A stretch of DNA of 64,000 nucleotides from Proteiniphilum saccharofermentans (GTDB lineage: Bacteria > Bacteroidota > Bacteroidia > Bacteroidales > Dysgonomonadaceae): positions 248,001 to 312,000 of the forward strand of contig NZ_LT605205.1 in the NCBI RefSeq assembly GCF_900095135.1. The letters run 5' to 3'. The translations under genes and the position numbers were made by a program. The notes below the pieces were generated by a model, which ran no database searches, was not told where the DNA came from, and saw only the letters and a list, made by a program, of their open reading frames with translations. Shown one piece after another: positions 29,005-35,765 of this stretch. Positions within the stretch are counted from its first letter, which is position 1. Every line of letters starts with the position of its first letter.

Positions 29005-29251
29005 AGTAAATATTTTCAATGAGTTAGATATATAAACATATTATTGTTATCAATGTCATTGGCCGGATAGGCAAATGTACTAACTATTTCGGTAAGCAAC
29101 ACAGTCGGAAAACAGATTTATCTGTATTTCTATTATGCCCTGTTGACATCTCTTTTGCCTCTTCGGACGAAAATACCCCTTTGTGACCTTTTGGAGAGAG
29201 ATTTTGTATGATTGTTGCATGTATATTTTTTGGATTAAAAAATATTGTACT

Positions 29252-30463
29252 ATGGCAACAATTCGTGTAAAATTAAGAATATCGACCGTACCGGGCAAAG
29301 CCGGGTCGATTTATTATCAGGTTATTCATCGCAGACAGCATGTCCAACTGACATCTTCCATAAAACTATATTCTCATGAATGGGATACACAGAATGCACG
29401 TGTCCGTATTAACGGAGAAAAAGTCTCTTTTCTGTTGGCCGCACAAAGGGCAATAAATGCCGATCTGGCCGTTCTTCATGACATCATTTCCCGGAAAGAG
29501 GCCTTCGGCGTTCCTTATGATGTAGCCGATATCGCTTTTGCGTTCCGCGCGCTTATACCTGCCGAAGAAGATTTTTTCTTATACATGGAAAAACGTATAG
29601 GCAGATTAGAAGAGGAAAATGCTCATGGAACGGCACTTAATTACCGGCGGGCATATCGTAGTTTTGCGGCATTCCTGGGCAAACAATATTTACCATTTCC
29701 CGCATGTACCGAAATACTCATCAGTGAATATGAACAATGGCTCCGTCAGCGTAAAATAAAACGGAACAGCAGCTCATTTTATATGCGTGTCCTGCGTGCG
29801 GTTTATAATTCGGCTGTGTCCGACGGATTGGTCCCGGCCGGGAATCCTTTCCGGAAAGTATACACGGGTATAGATACCACTCGTAAACGGGCAGTGGACA
29901 AACAAATCATCAAACAGTTAAAAAAACTGGACCTGACAGAAATCCCGGTTTTGGCTTATGCCCGCGATCTCTTTTTAGTCAGTCTCTATTTGCGGGGAAT
30001 GGCGTTCGTGGATATGGCCTATTTGCAAAAATCCGATATCCAGCATGGAGTTGCAACTTACATCCGGAGAAAAACCGGAATACGGCTAAGTATCAAGGTG
30101 GAACCTTGTCTACAGGAGATCATAGACCGCTACCAGGAAAAGACAATCCATACACCGTATGTTTTGCCCATTATTACGAGTACCGATGAAAAGCAGGCGT
30201 ACCGTGAATATCAAAACGCTTTGAGTTATTATAATAAACAATTGAAACGGTTGTCTGAAATGTTGGGATATGACATTCCTCTTTCGTCATATACACCGCG
30301 TCATACCTGGGCAACAACAGCACGTGACAGCAATATTCCTTTATCGGTTATCAGCGCGGGGATGGGACATTCTTCCGAAAATATAACACGAATTTATCTT
30401 TCATCCTTGGATAATTCGGTCATAGACAAAGCAAACCATAAAATAATCTCTGTGTTCAATTGA
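29252..30463 (+). CDS. Tyrosine recombinase/integrase
   Basis: 403 residues from the ATG at 29252 (MATIRVKLRIST), as in Bacteroidota integrases; an in-frame TTG 69 nt earlier is less likely. N-terminal arm-type and SAM-like domains (about 1-200) and a catalytic domain with Arg in LYLRGMAFVDM, the box-II segment SSYTPRHTWATTA, GMGHSSENITRIYL (His and nucleophile Tyr). Such recombinases often precede surface-polysaccharide loci or act on invertible promoters in Bacteroidales. A truncated gene and a WecG/TagA gene lie downstream beyond an IS, which supports that context (inference). No obvious att repeat was found. Confidence 0.9.
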   Translation: MATIRVKLRISTVPGKAGSIYYQVIHRRQHVQLTSSIKLYSHEWDTQNARVRINGEKVSFLLAAQRAINADLAVLHDIISRKEAFGVPYDVADIAFAFRALIPAEEDFFLYMEKRIGRLEEENAHGTALNYRRAYRSFAAFLGKQYLPFPACTEILISEYEQWLRQRKIKRNSSSFYMRVLRAVYNSAVSDGLVPAGNPFRKVYTGIDTTRKRAVDKQIIKQLKKLDLTEIPVLAYARDLFLVSLYLRGMAFVDMAYLQKSDIQHGVATYIRRKTGIRLSIKVEPCLQEIIDRYQEKTIHTPYVLPIITSTDEKQAYREYQNALSYYNKQLKRLSEMLGYDIPLSSYTPRHTWATTARDSNIPLSVISAGMGHSSENITRIYLSSLDNSVIDKANHKIISVFN

Positions 30464-30799
30464 CCTGTTCCGGGAAGAAATGGAAGAAATTGTGAATGGT
30501 TAAAATACCCTATTCTGCTCCAGAAACAGGACTTTATTTTTCACAAAGATATGAAAGAAACCTGAAATTACATTACAAAAACTTACATTTTTATATAGAA
30601 AAAAGATAAATAGACATCTATATCATTGAAGAATATAATATTAGATAATAAAAATCTATTAAGAAAATAAGCTAACTCGATAAGGATTTGTAAATTACTT
30701 CCTTTATAAGTGATATTTTCATATTGAATAATAAATTCTTAATATATAAATATTCATAAAATGACCCTATATGTTGTTGAAACAAAGTAATACTTATTT
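30464..30799. other. A/T-rich non-coding stretch between recombinase and IS
   Basis: 336 nt, very A/T-rich, without a plausible gene on either strand. It may be the old leader or promoter region of a polysaccharide locus whose body was removed at the IS. I see no clear inverted repeats of the size expected for an invertible promoter. Confidence 0.5.
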
Positions 30800-30828
30800 G
30801 GTTCTATAAGTTTTAGTATGACTTAACA
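30800..30828 (+). repeat. Left terminal inverted repeat of the IS
   Basis: Core GTTTTAGTATGACTTAACA at 30810-30828, with an outer GGTTCT at 30800-30805, pairs with the right end at 32053-32081. Confidence 0.85.
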
Positions 30829-30829
30829 T

Positions 30830-31696
30830 TTATGGATACATATCAAGATTTCCATGGAAAAACAAAATTGCTACTCTAAAATTATCATCATTTCTATATC
30901 CTCTGGCAATTGTTTTTATCTCTTGTATTGAACTGTTTAACCTTTCTGCTCTTGCATTTGAGGCACCTGTTTCTATTGCGTTTACAATGCCGTTTTGATG
31001 TCTGTCAAACATCTCGACTACCTCATTCATTTCTTTAATATTCGCCCTTTGGGCATCCAGCCGCCAAAAGGAATATATGGCAAGGGCATCCAGCCGGTTT
31101 TGGCGAAATGCGATGTCTCTAAAATTTTCCTTTACTCTCCAAGCTCTCGAAACCTCATAATTGGCATTTGATATAGCCTCGAAAGCAATATACTGTTTAT
31201 TGGTAAAGTTCATTTTATCCTTCAAAAACAGATACTTGCTCTTCTTTAAGGCATCGTTTGTTTTAACTTCTCTCTTGCGAACTTTATCTACCGCTTTATT
31301 CAAATAGCCCACCAAATGGAAGTTGTCATGACAGAGTTTAGCTTCCTTAAAATACTTATTTGCGCCATAGATATAAGCATCCCACATATCCGTGCATACG
31401 GTCTTGACGGATTTGCGCTGCTTTTGAGAAAGTTTTACGCATAAATCATCTACGCTTTTTTTGGTTCGTCCCGATACAACCTCAATAACTACTCCGGCGC
31501 GCTCATCGGATAAGATGCTTAAATAGTGATGTCCTTTTTTGGTTGCTTTCTCGTCAATGCTCAGGTGTGGATAAATGTCGCTTTTGTCTCGACGTTCCAG
31601 CCCTCGAGATACGCTGCGGTGCATTATCCGGCTTACTTGTGAGTGGCTCAATGACAAAAGTTTAGCTGTGCGGCTTTGACTTTTTGTCAGAGACAA
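30830..31696 (-). CDS. IS transposase, catalytic part (ISL3-type DDE)
   Basis: 288 residues when read from a TTG; probably expressed as a fusion with the upstream ORF by a -1 frameshift, since the helix-turn-helix (SQSRTAKLLSLSHSQVSRIM) begins right at the junction. DDE residues: Asp in HLSIDEKATKKG, Asp in VCTDMWDAY, Glu in NARAERLNSSIQEIK. The stop codon lies two bases inside the left inverted repeat, a compact layout typical of an intact IS. Confidence 0.88.
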   Translation of the reverse strand: MSLTKSQSRTAKLLSLSHSQVSRIMHRSVSRGLERRDKSDIYPHLSIDEKATKKGHHYLSILSDERAGVVIEVVSGRTKKSVDDLCVKLSQKQRKSVKTVCTDMWDAYIYGANKYFKEAKLCHDNFHLVGYLNKAVDKVRKREVKTNDALKKSKYLFLKDKMNFTNKQYIAFEAISNANYEVSRAWRVKENFRDIAFRQNRLDALAIYSFWRLDAQRANIKEMNEVVEMFDRHQNGIVNAIETGASNARAERLNSSIQEIKTIARGYRNDDNFRVAILFFHGNLDMYP

Positions 31697-31701
31697 AGTT
31701 T

Positions 31702-31715
31702 CTATCGTTTTTTTT
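31702..31715 (-). other. Probable -1 frameshift site of the transposase
   Basis: On the minus strand an A8 run followed by CGATAG (TAG is the stop of the first ORF). The first ORF and the catalytic ORF are related by exactly -1 and the protein continues naturally through the slip (LLEKK then TIETLSLTKSQ). Confidence 0.7.
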
Positions 31716-32037
31716 CAAGTAAAGTCGTCAGACGTTCACCTGTATCTGCCCAGCTAACGTCAACGGAACGGATTTCACCGCCTATTTTATAGCGCGGAAT
31801 ACGTGCAGTTAAATAGGTCTTGTATTGCCATAAATCCAAATGACGCCAATTACGCTCATGACGATAATCGTAAATGGGGTAATCTCTTCCGTCAATTTCT
31901 ACAAAATCAAACTTATATGATAGGTGAACATAAACAGATTTTTCTTCTTCATTTATTTGAACATTGTCTACACACCATAAATCATTGATAGGCAGTAAGA
32001 TTCTTTCTAATATATCGCTTGTTGTCATACGATACAA
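31702..32037 (-). CDS. IS transposase N-terminal-region ORF
   Basis: 111 residues resembling the separate 'ISAon1 family transposase N-terminal region' proteins of Bacteroidota: HERNWRHLDLWQYKT and VDVSWADTGERLT, a zinc-finger-less relative of the ISL3 N-terminal domain. It ends in an A8 run and stop TAG; a slip by -1 joins it to the catalytic ORF. Confidence 0.82.
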   Translation of the reverse strand: MYRMTTSDILERILLPINDLWCVDNVQINEEEKSVYVHLSYKFDFVEIDGRDYPIYDYRHERNWRHLDLWQYKTYLTARIPRYKIGGEIRSVDVSWADTGERLTTLLEKKR

Positions 32038-32052
32038 AGGTAAAATTTATTT

Positions 32053-32081
32053 TGTTAAGTCATATTAAAACGGGAAGAACC
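32053..32081 (-). repeat. Right terminal inverted repeat of the IS
   Basis: Reverse complement of the left end: core at 32053-32071 (18 of 19 matched), outer AGAACC at 32076-32081. Confidence 0.85.
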
Positions 32082-32952
32082 GGAAAAAATACACTCTCTG
32101 ACCAATCTTTTGCTGTCCCTTCAAAATAAAGGATATAGCGGAGCTTGTTGGGGTTATAATTTCGATTGGCAGGCCCGGCGTATATTCCTGTTTCCTAAAA
32201 ATACCCCGACTGTGGTCGCCACTTCTTTTGCCGTGGCTGCTTTGTGTGAAGCTTACGAAATTACCCGCAATAAAACCTATCTGAGCGAAGTTTTATCCGC
32301 AGCGGATTTTGTGATTAATGATCTGCATAGAACCGAGTGTGGTAACGGTTTCCTTTTTTCTTATAGCCCGTTATCCGGAAACAATACCGTCTTCAATGCT
32401 TCTTTATTGGGAAGTAAAATATTGAGTGTCTGTTATCATTATACAAAAAACGAAGAATATAAACGGTTGGCCCGGGCATCGGTAGAAGCCTGCTGTGAAG
32501 CTCAAAATAAAGATGGTTCGTGGATCTATGGCATGTTGCCCGTACAATCATGGATAGACAGTTTTCATACCGGATATAATTTAGAGGCTTTGCAAACTTT
32601 TCAGAATTTAACCGGGGATTACTCCTTTCAGAAAAATATCATCAAAGGATTCGATTTTTATATACGCAATTTTTTTCTGGCTGGTGGTACTCCAAAATAT
32701 TATCATGATCGAATTTACCCGATTGATATCCATTGTCCTGGACAACTGTTCGTTGTATTATCGAGACTGGATAAGTTTGGCGATTGGCAACAACTGGCTG
32801 AAAAGGTAATGGGTTGGACATTAAAAAATATGCAGGACAAGAAAGGATATTTCTATTATCAGATAAAACCGCACTTCAGTTCCAGAATTTCTTATATGCG
32901 TTGGAGCAATGCGTTTATGTTCAATGCAATGTCATACTATCTAAATAGTTGA
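32082..32952 (+). pseudogene. 5'-truncated alpha/alpha-barrel polysaccharide-locus protein
   Basis: The frame is open directly from the IS end (EKIHSLTNLLLSLQNKGYSG) but has no credible start codon; a TTG at 32110 is merely the first possible one. The remaining about 289 residues (GYSGACWGYNFDWQAR, FNASLLGSKIL, DGSWIYGM, SWIDSFHTGYNLEAL, YMRWSNAFMF) resemble the alpha/alpha-barrel proteins of capsule/EPS clusters often annotated as delta-aminolevulinic-acid-dehydratase- or epimerase-like. Its N-terminus was probably removed when the IS arrived or by an IS-mediated deletion. Function unknown. Confidence 0.75.
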
Positions 32953-32962
32953 TTTCTTCATC

Positions 32963-33667
32963 GTGACACACAAAAAAGTATCATTAAACGGAGTTGAGTT
33001 GCATCCTTTCAATTCCGAAGAAGCGTTGTTGGACTATGCGGATTTATATAAAGGTATCCTCGTAGCGATAAATGCCGAAAAGATCCTTCATGCGACGGAC
33101 GAAACAAGGGCGATCATTAACCGGAATGTCGGCTATTGCGATGGTGCCGGTGCCCAATTGGCCTTACGACAAAAAGGATACACGGATGCCTGTAAAATCC
33201 CGGGATGCGAATTATGGTTGAAGATCGTACAACGGTTTTATCTTGAGAAATCTTTCTACTTAGTGGGAACTACACAGCAAATAATCGAAGAAACGGTTAC
33301 AAAACTGAAGAAAGACTTTCCGGCGATTCAGATCAAAGGGTTCCGGAACGGATATATTAAGACGGAAGAGGAAAAAGTGATCCTGATAGAGGATATTATG
33401 GTAAAAAAGCCGGATGTGGTATTTGTTGCGATGGGATCTCCCAAACAGGAACTCTTGATGGAAGAGATGCAAAGATGTCATTCAGCCATTTATCAGGGGC
33501 TGGGAGGTAGTCTGGACGTCTATACGGGACATGTGGAACGTGCACCCCGCTGGTGGATTGACCACAATCTGGAATTTGCTTATCGCCTTATAAAACAACC
33601 GAAGCGTATAGGCCGTCAGATTCATCTGATCCGGTATGCGTATTGGTTGGCAACAAGAAAATTATAA
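32963..33667 (+). CDS. WecG/TagA/CpsF-family glycosyltransferase
   Basis: 234 residues with a GTG start at 32963, 10 nt after the preceding stop. GT26 signatures: GYCDGAGAQLALRQKG, FYLVGTTQQIIEE, DVVFVAMGSPKQELLMEEM, GLGGSLDVYTGHVERAPRWW and the basic C-terminal tail with YRLIKQPKRIGRQ. These enzymes transfer a sugar such as ManNAcA to a lipid-linked acceptor during synthesis of teichoic acid, enterobacterial common antigen or exopolysaccharide. It appears to be the tail of a larger polysaccharide locus that is otherwise missing here. Confidence 0.93.
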   Translation: MTHKKVSLNGVELHPFNSEEALLDYADLYKGILVAINAEKILHATDETRAIINRNVGYCDGAGAQLALRQKGYTDACKIPGCELWLKIVQRFYLEKSFYLVGTTQQIIEETVTKLKKDFPAIQIKGFRNGYIKTEEEKVILIEDIMVKKPDVVFVAMGSPKQELLMEEMQRCHSAIYQGLGGSLDVYTGHVERAPRWWIDHNLEFAYRLIKQPKRIGRQIHLIRYAYWLATRKL

Positions 33668-33708
33668 CTTATTTCTATTATGCAGATGGTTATGGAGCTA
33701 TCATGAAA

Positions 33709-33758
33709 ATTATGAATTGGTTATATCTGGAGCCAGATCGATGTCAACAAGGCACTCA
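33709..33758 (+). pseudogene. Relic fragment of the M23 peptidase gene
   Basis: 33721-33758 matches 34535-34572 of the intact M23 gene at 35 of 38 positions (codons of YIRSQIDVNKAL), and 33709-33720 matches 34410-34421 exactly. The 113 bp between these two blocks in the intact gene are absent. The gap 33668-33792 therefore contains a decayed partial copy with an internal deletion. Confidence 0.7.
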
Positions 33759-33792
33759 TTGGCCGCAGCCATTAAAAATATTCACCTAAGCA

Positions 33793-34287
33793 ATGGAAGA
33801 TTGTATGGACGGCATCAAATCAAAAAATAACAGAAAGAATGACGTACGCAAATATTTGCTGACGGATGTGGCATCATGCACGTTTACTTTCTCGGACGGA
33901 CTAAAAAGCAGGGTTACCTCGTCGCCCGATGATGAGATCGTCCTTGTGAAGTTCATCCCGCGTACATCTAAATTCAAATGGTTTGAAGAAAGGGTGTTGG
34001 GCAATTACTCATCGGCAAGGAACATGAATGAACTGGCAAGGCTTTGCGGCTACGATTGCTTAAAGACTTTCACGCGCCATTTCAAGAAAAGTTTCGGGCA
34101 AACACCTTACCAATGGATATTGGACAGGAAAATGGAAGAGATCCACTCATTGGTGGCCAATTCGGATATACCCATTACGGCAATAGCCAAAATGTACGGC
34201 TTCAAGAGCATATCACATTTGGTGAACATCTACACCAAGCGTTACGGAACCCCGCCCCGCAAAAGCAGATTGCAGGATACCCCCTGA
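33793..34287 (+). CDS. Small AraC-type helix-turn-helix regulator
   Basis: 164 residues. A short N-terminal region (1-70, TFTFSDGLKSRVT) without a recognisable sensor domain is followed by a complete AraC/XylS DNA-binding domain: first helix-turn-helix MNELARLCGYDCLKTFTRHF, the KSFGQTPYQWIL segment, second helix-turn-helix ITAIAKMYGFKSISHLVNIY and KRYGTPPRK. Likely a local transcription regulator of the M23/bactofilin pair 44 nt downstream or of the former polysaccharide locus (inference). A second start at 33808 is possible. Confidence 0.85.
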   Translation: MEDCMDGIKSKNNRKNDVRKYLLTDVASCTFTFSDGLKSRVTSSPDDEIVLVKFIPRTSKFKWFEERVLGNYSSARNMNELARLCGYDCLKTFTRHFKKSFGQTPYQWILDRKMEEIHSLVANSDIPITAIAKMYGFKSISHLVNIYTKRYGTPPRKSRLQDTP

Positions 34288-34331
34288 CCCCCGTTTTACC
34301 CTGACCCCTCAAAAATCATAAAGCCATCACA

Positions 34332-35168
34332 ATGAAACATAAAACCTCGATACTGATTGTCAACTCCAAGGAAAAGGAAAGCAAAGTCCGCCAGGTTCCC
34401 ACCCATATCATTATGAATTGGCGGAAGTATGCTGTGTTTTCATTATTACTCGTGGTCGCTTTTTTTGGGGTTTCCGGTTTCCTGGTCTACCAGAACACCA
34501 GCCGGCTTTACCGGGAAAGGCTCGACAGGGCCAACTATATCCGGAGCCAGATCGATGTCAACAAGGCGCTCACCGCTTTCGCTTCCATCGATTCGGGAAT
34601 ATACCGCCTCAACTCATTCCTTGAGGAGAGGGGACTGGAGAAGCTGAAGATAGAGAATATGGGAGGAGTGGGGCCCGACTTCGACATCATCCATATCAAC
34701 GAGTTCGCCAACTTCTACCAGGAACAGATTGAAGGCCTGGAGGAGATACTGAACATGCTGCCCGTGGGCAAGCCGTACGGGGGTGCCGTCACCTCGGAAT
34801 TCGGTTACCGCCGCAACCCGTTTACGGGAACCGGCAGGGAATTCCACTCGGGGATAGACTTCAGAGGGCGGGTGGGGGACAGCGTCCGGTCGACCGGCGA
34901 GGGGGTGGTCTCTTTTGCCGGCCATAAAGGCGGGCTCGGGCGATGCGTGATCATAAGGCACAATGAAACCCTGCAAACGCTCTACGCGCACCTTCAACAG
35001 ATACATGTGGAAGAGGGACAGCAGGTGGGCAGCGGGCAGATGATCGGGTTGCTGGGCAACACCGGCAGGAGCACCGGCCCCCACCTGCATTATGAGATCA
35101 TCGTTAACGGGGAAAAAATCAACCCAAAAAAATATTTAAATTTTGATACAGAGAAAAATTATGATTAA
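34332..35168 (+). CDS. Membrane-anchored M23 (LytM) peptidoglycan endopeptidase
   Basis: 278 residues: one membrane helix (about 34-56, YAVFSLLLVVAFFGVSGFLVY), a short coiled region, and a LytM domain (about 150-275) with zinc-ligand motifs HSGIDFRG and HLHYE plus YAHLQQIHV. Predicted to cut peptide crosslinks of peptidoglycan from the periplasmic face. The last eight bases overlap the start of the bactofilin gene (ATGATTAA), an arrangement seen for bactofilin/M23 pairs that shape cells. Confidence 0.93.
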   Translation: MKHKTSILIVNSKEKESKVRQVPTHIIMNWRKYAVFSLLLVVAFFGVSGFLVYQNTSRLYRERLDRANYIRSQIDVNKALTAFASIDSGIYRLNSFLEERGLEKLKIENMGGVGPDFDIIHINEFANFYQEQIEGLEEILNMLPVGKPYGGAVTSEFGYRRNPFTGTGREFHSGIDFRGRVGDSVRSTGEGVVSFAGHKGGLGRCVIIRHNETLQTLYAHLQQIHVEEGQQVGSGQMIGLLGNTGRSTGPHLHYEIIVNGEKINPKKYLNFDTEKNYD

Positions 35169-35613
35169 AGACGAAAGAAAGAGCAATGGCGGGGTTTCCA
35201 AGTTAGACTCCATGCCCATCAACACGATTATTGGCAATGATATTGTCTTTAAAGGTGACATCCACGGTGAAAGCGTTATTCGTATCGAGGGCAAAGTGGA
35301 AGGTAATATTTCATTGAAACAGGGCATCATACTGGGAGAGAAAGCCTTCGTGGAAGGCAACATGGAGAGTGACTACATCATCCTTTTCGGGCACATCAAG
35401 GGCAATATTAAAAGCAAGGAGATCATCTTAAAGTCCACCGGCACCGTCCATGGCGACATTGTGACGGATGCCCTGGAGATTGAGATGGGGAGCCGGTATA
35501 ACGGGAACCTGAAGATCAGCCAGATTGAAGCGGCCAAGAACAACGACCATGAGGTTAAAACCGTCGAAATACTCCCGCGTGTGGAGAATTTGCCGAAAGA
35601 GAAAAATGCCTGA
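35161..35613 (+). CDS. Bactofilin (polymer-forming cytoskeletal protein)
   Basis: 150 residues from the ATG at 35161. The bactofilin core (about 20-125) shows the repeated hydrophobic beta-helix rungs IVFKGDIHGESVIRIEGKVEG, KAFVEGNMESDYIILFGHIKG and GTVHGDIVTDALEIEMG, flanked by disordered tails. Bactofilins self-assemble without nucleotide and locate wall enzymes; the overlapping M23 gene is the probable client. Confidence 0.94.
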   Translation: MIKDERKSNGGVSKLDSMPINTIIGNDIVFKGDIHGESVIRIEGKVEGNISLKQGIILGEKAFVEGNMESDYIILFGHIKGNIKSKEIILKSTGTVHGDIVTDALEIEMGSRYNGNLKISQIEAAKNNDHEVKTVEILPRVENLPKEKNA

Positions 35614-35717
35614 CGGTTGAGCAGCGCTTTCGTCGGTGCGTTCGAACACGCATTAAGTTGGCATAAATAAATTTTAATGGTGCTCAAAGAAATCAGATAT
35701 TATCTAAAGGTTTTTAT

Positions 35718-35725
35718 TATTTTTG
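35718..35725 (+). promoter_or_regulatory. Possible -7 element of fkp
   Basis: TATTTTTG fits TAnnTTTG, 40 nt before the fkp start; no good -33 element at the right spacing, so low confidence. Confidence 0.35.
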
Positions 35726-35765
35726 CAGAGAACGACTTATACTGTATCTATCTGATTTTTTTGAA

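Larger units (their letters stand above)
30800..32081 (-). mobile_element. Insertion sequence of the ISL3/ISAon1-like group, about 1.28 kb
   Basis: Bounded by imperfect terminal inverted repeats of about 29 bp (30800-30828 and 32053-32081), the inner 19 bp matching at 18 positions. It contains two overlapping-frame minus-strand ORFs, an N-terminal-region ORF and a DDE transposase. No direct target duplication is visible: the eight bases outside the left end (ACTTATTT) and the right end (GGAAAAAA) differ. This suggests that one flank has been lost or rearranged. Confidence 0.85.

Noticed and set aside
30464-30799. Invertible promoter next to the tyrosine recombinase
   Set aside because: No pair of inverted repeats of suitable length found by eye; only A/T-rich sequence.
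33636-33830. 64-codon frame after the WecG gene
   Set aside because: Overlaps the WecG end and the M23 relic; its similarity to part of the M23 gene is in the wrong frame.
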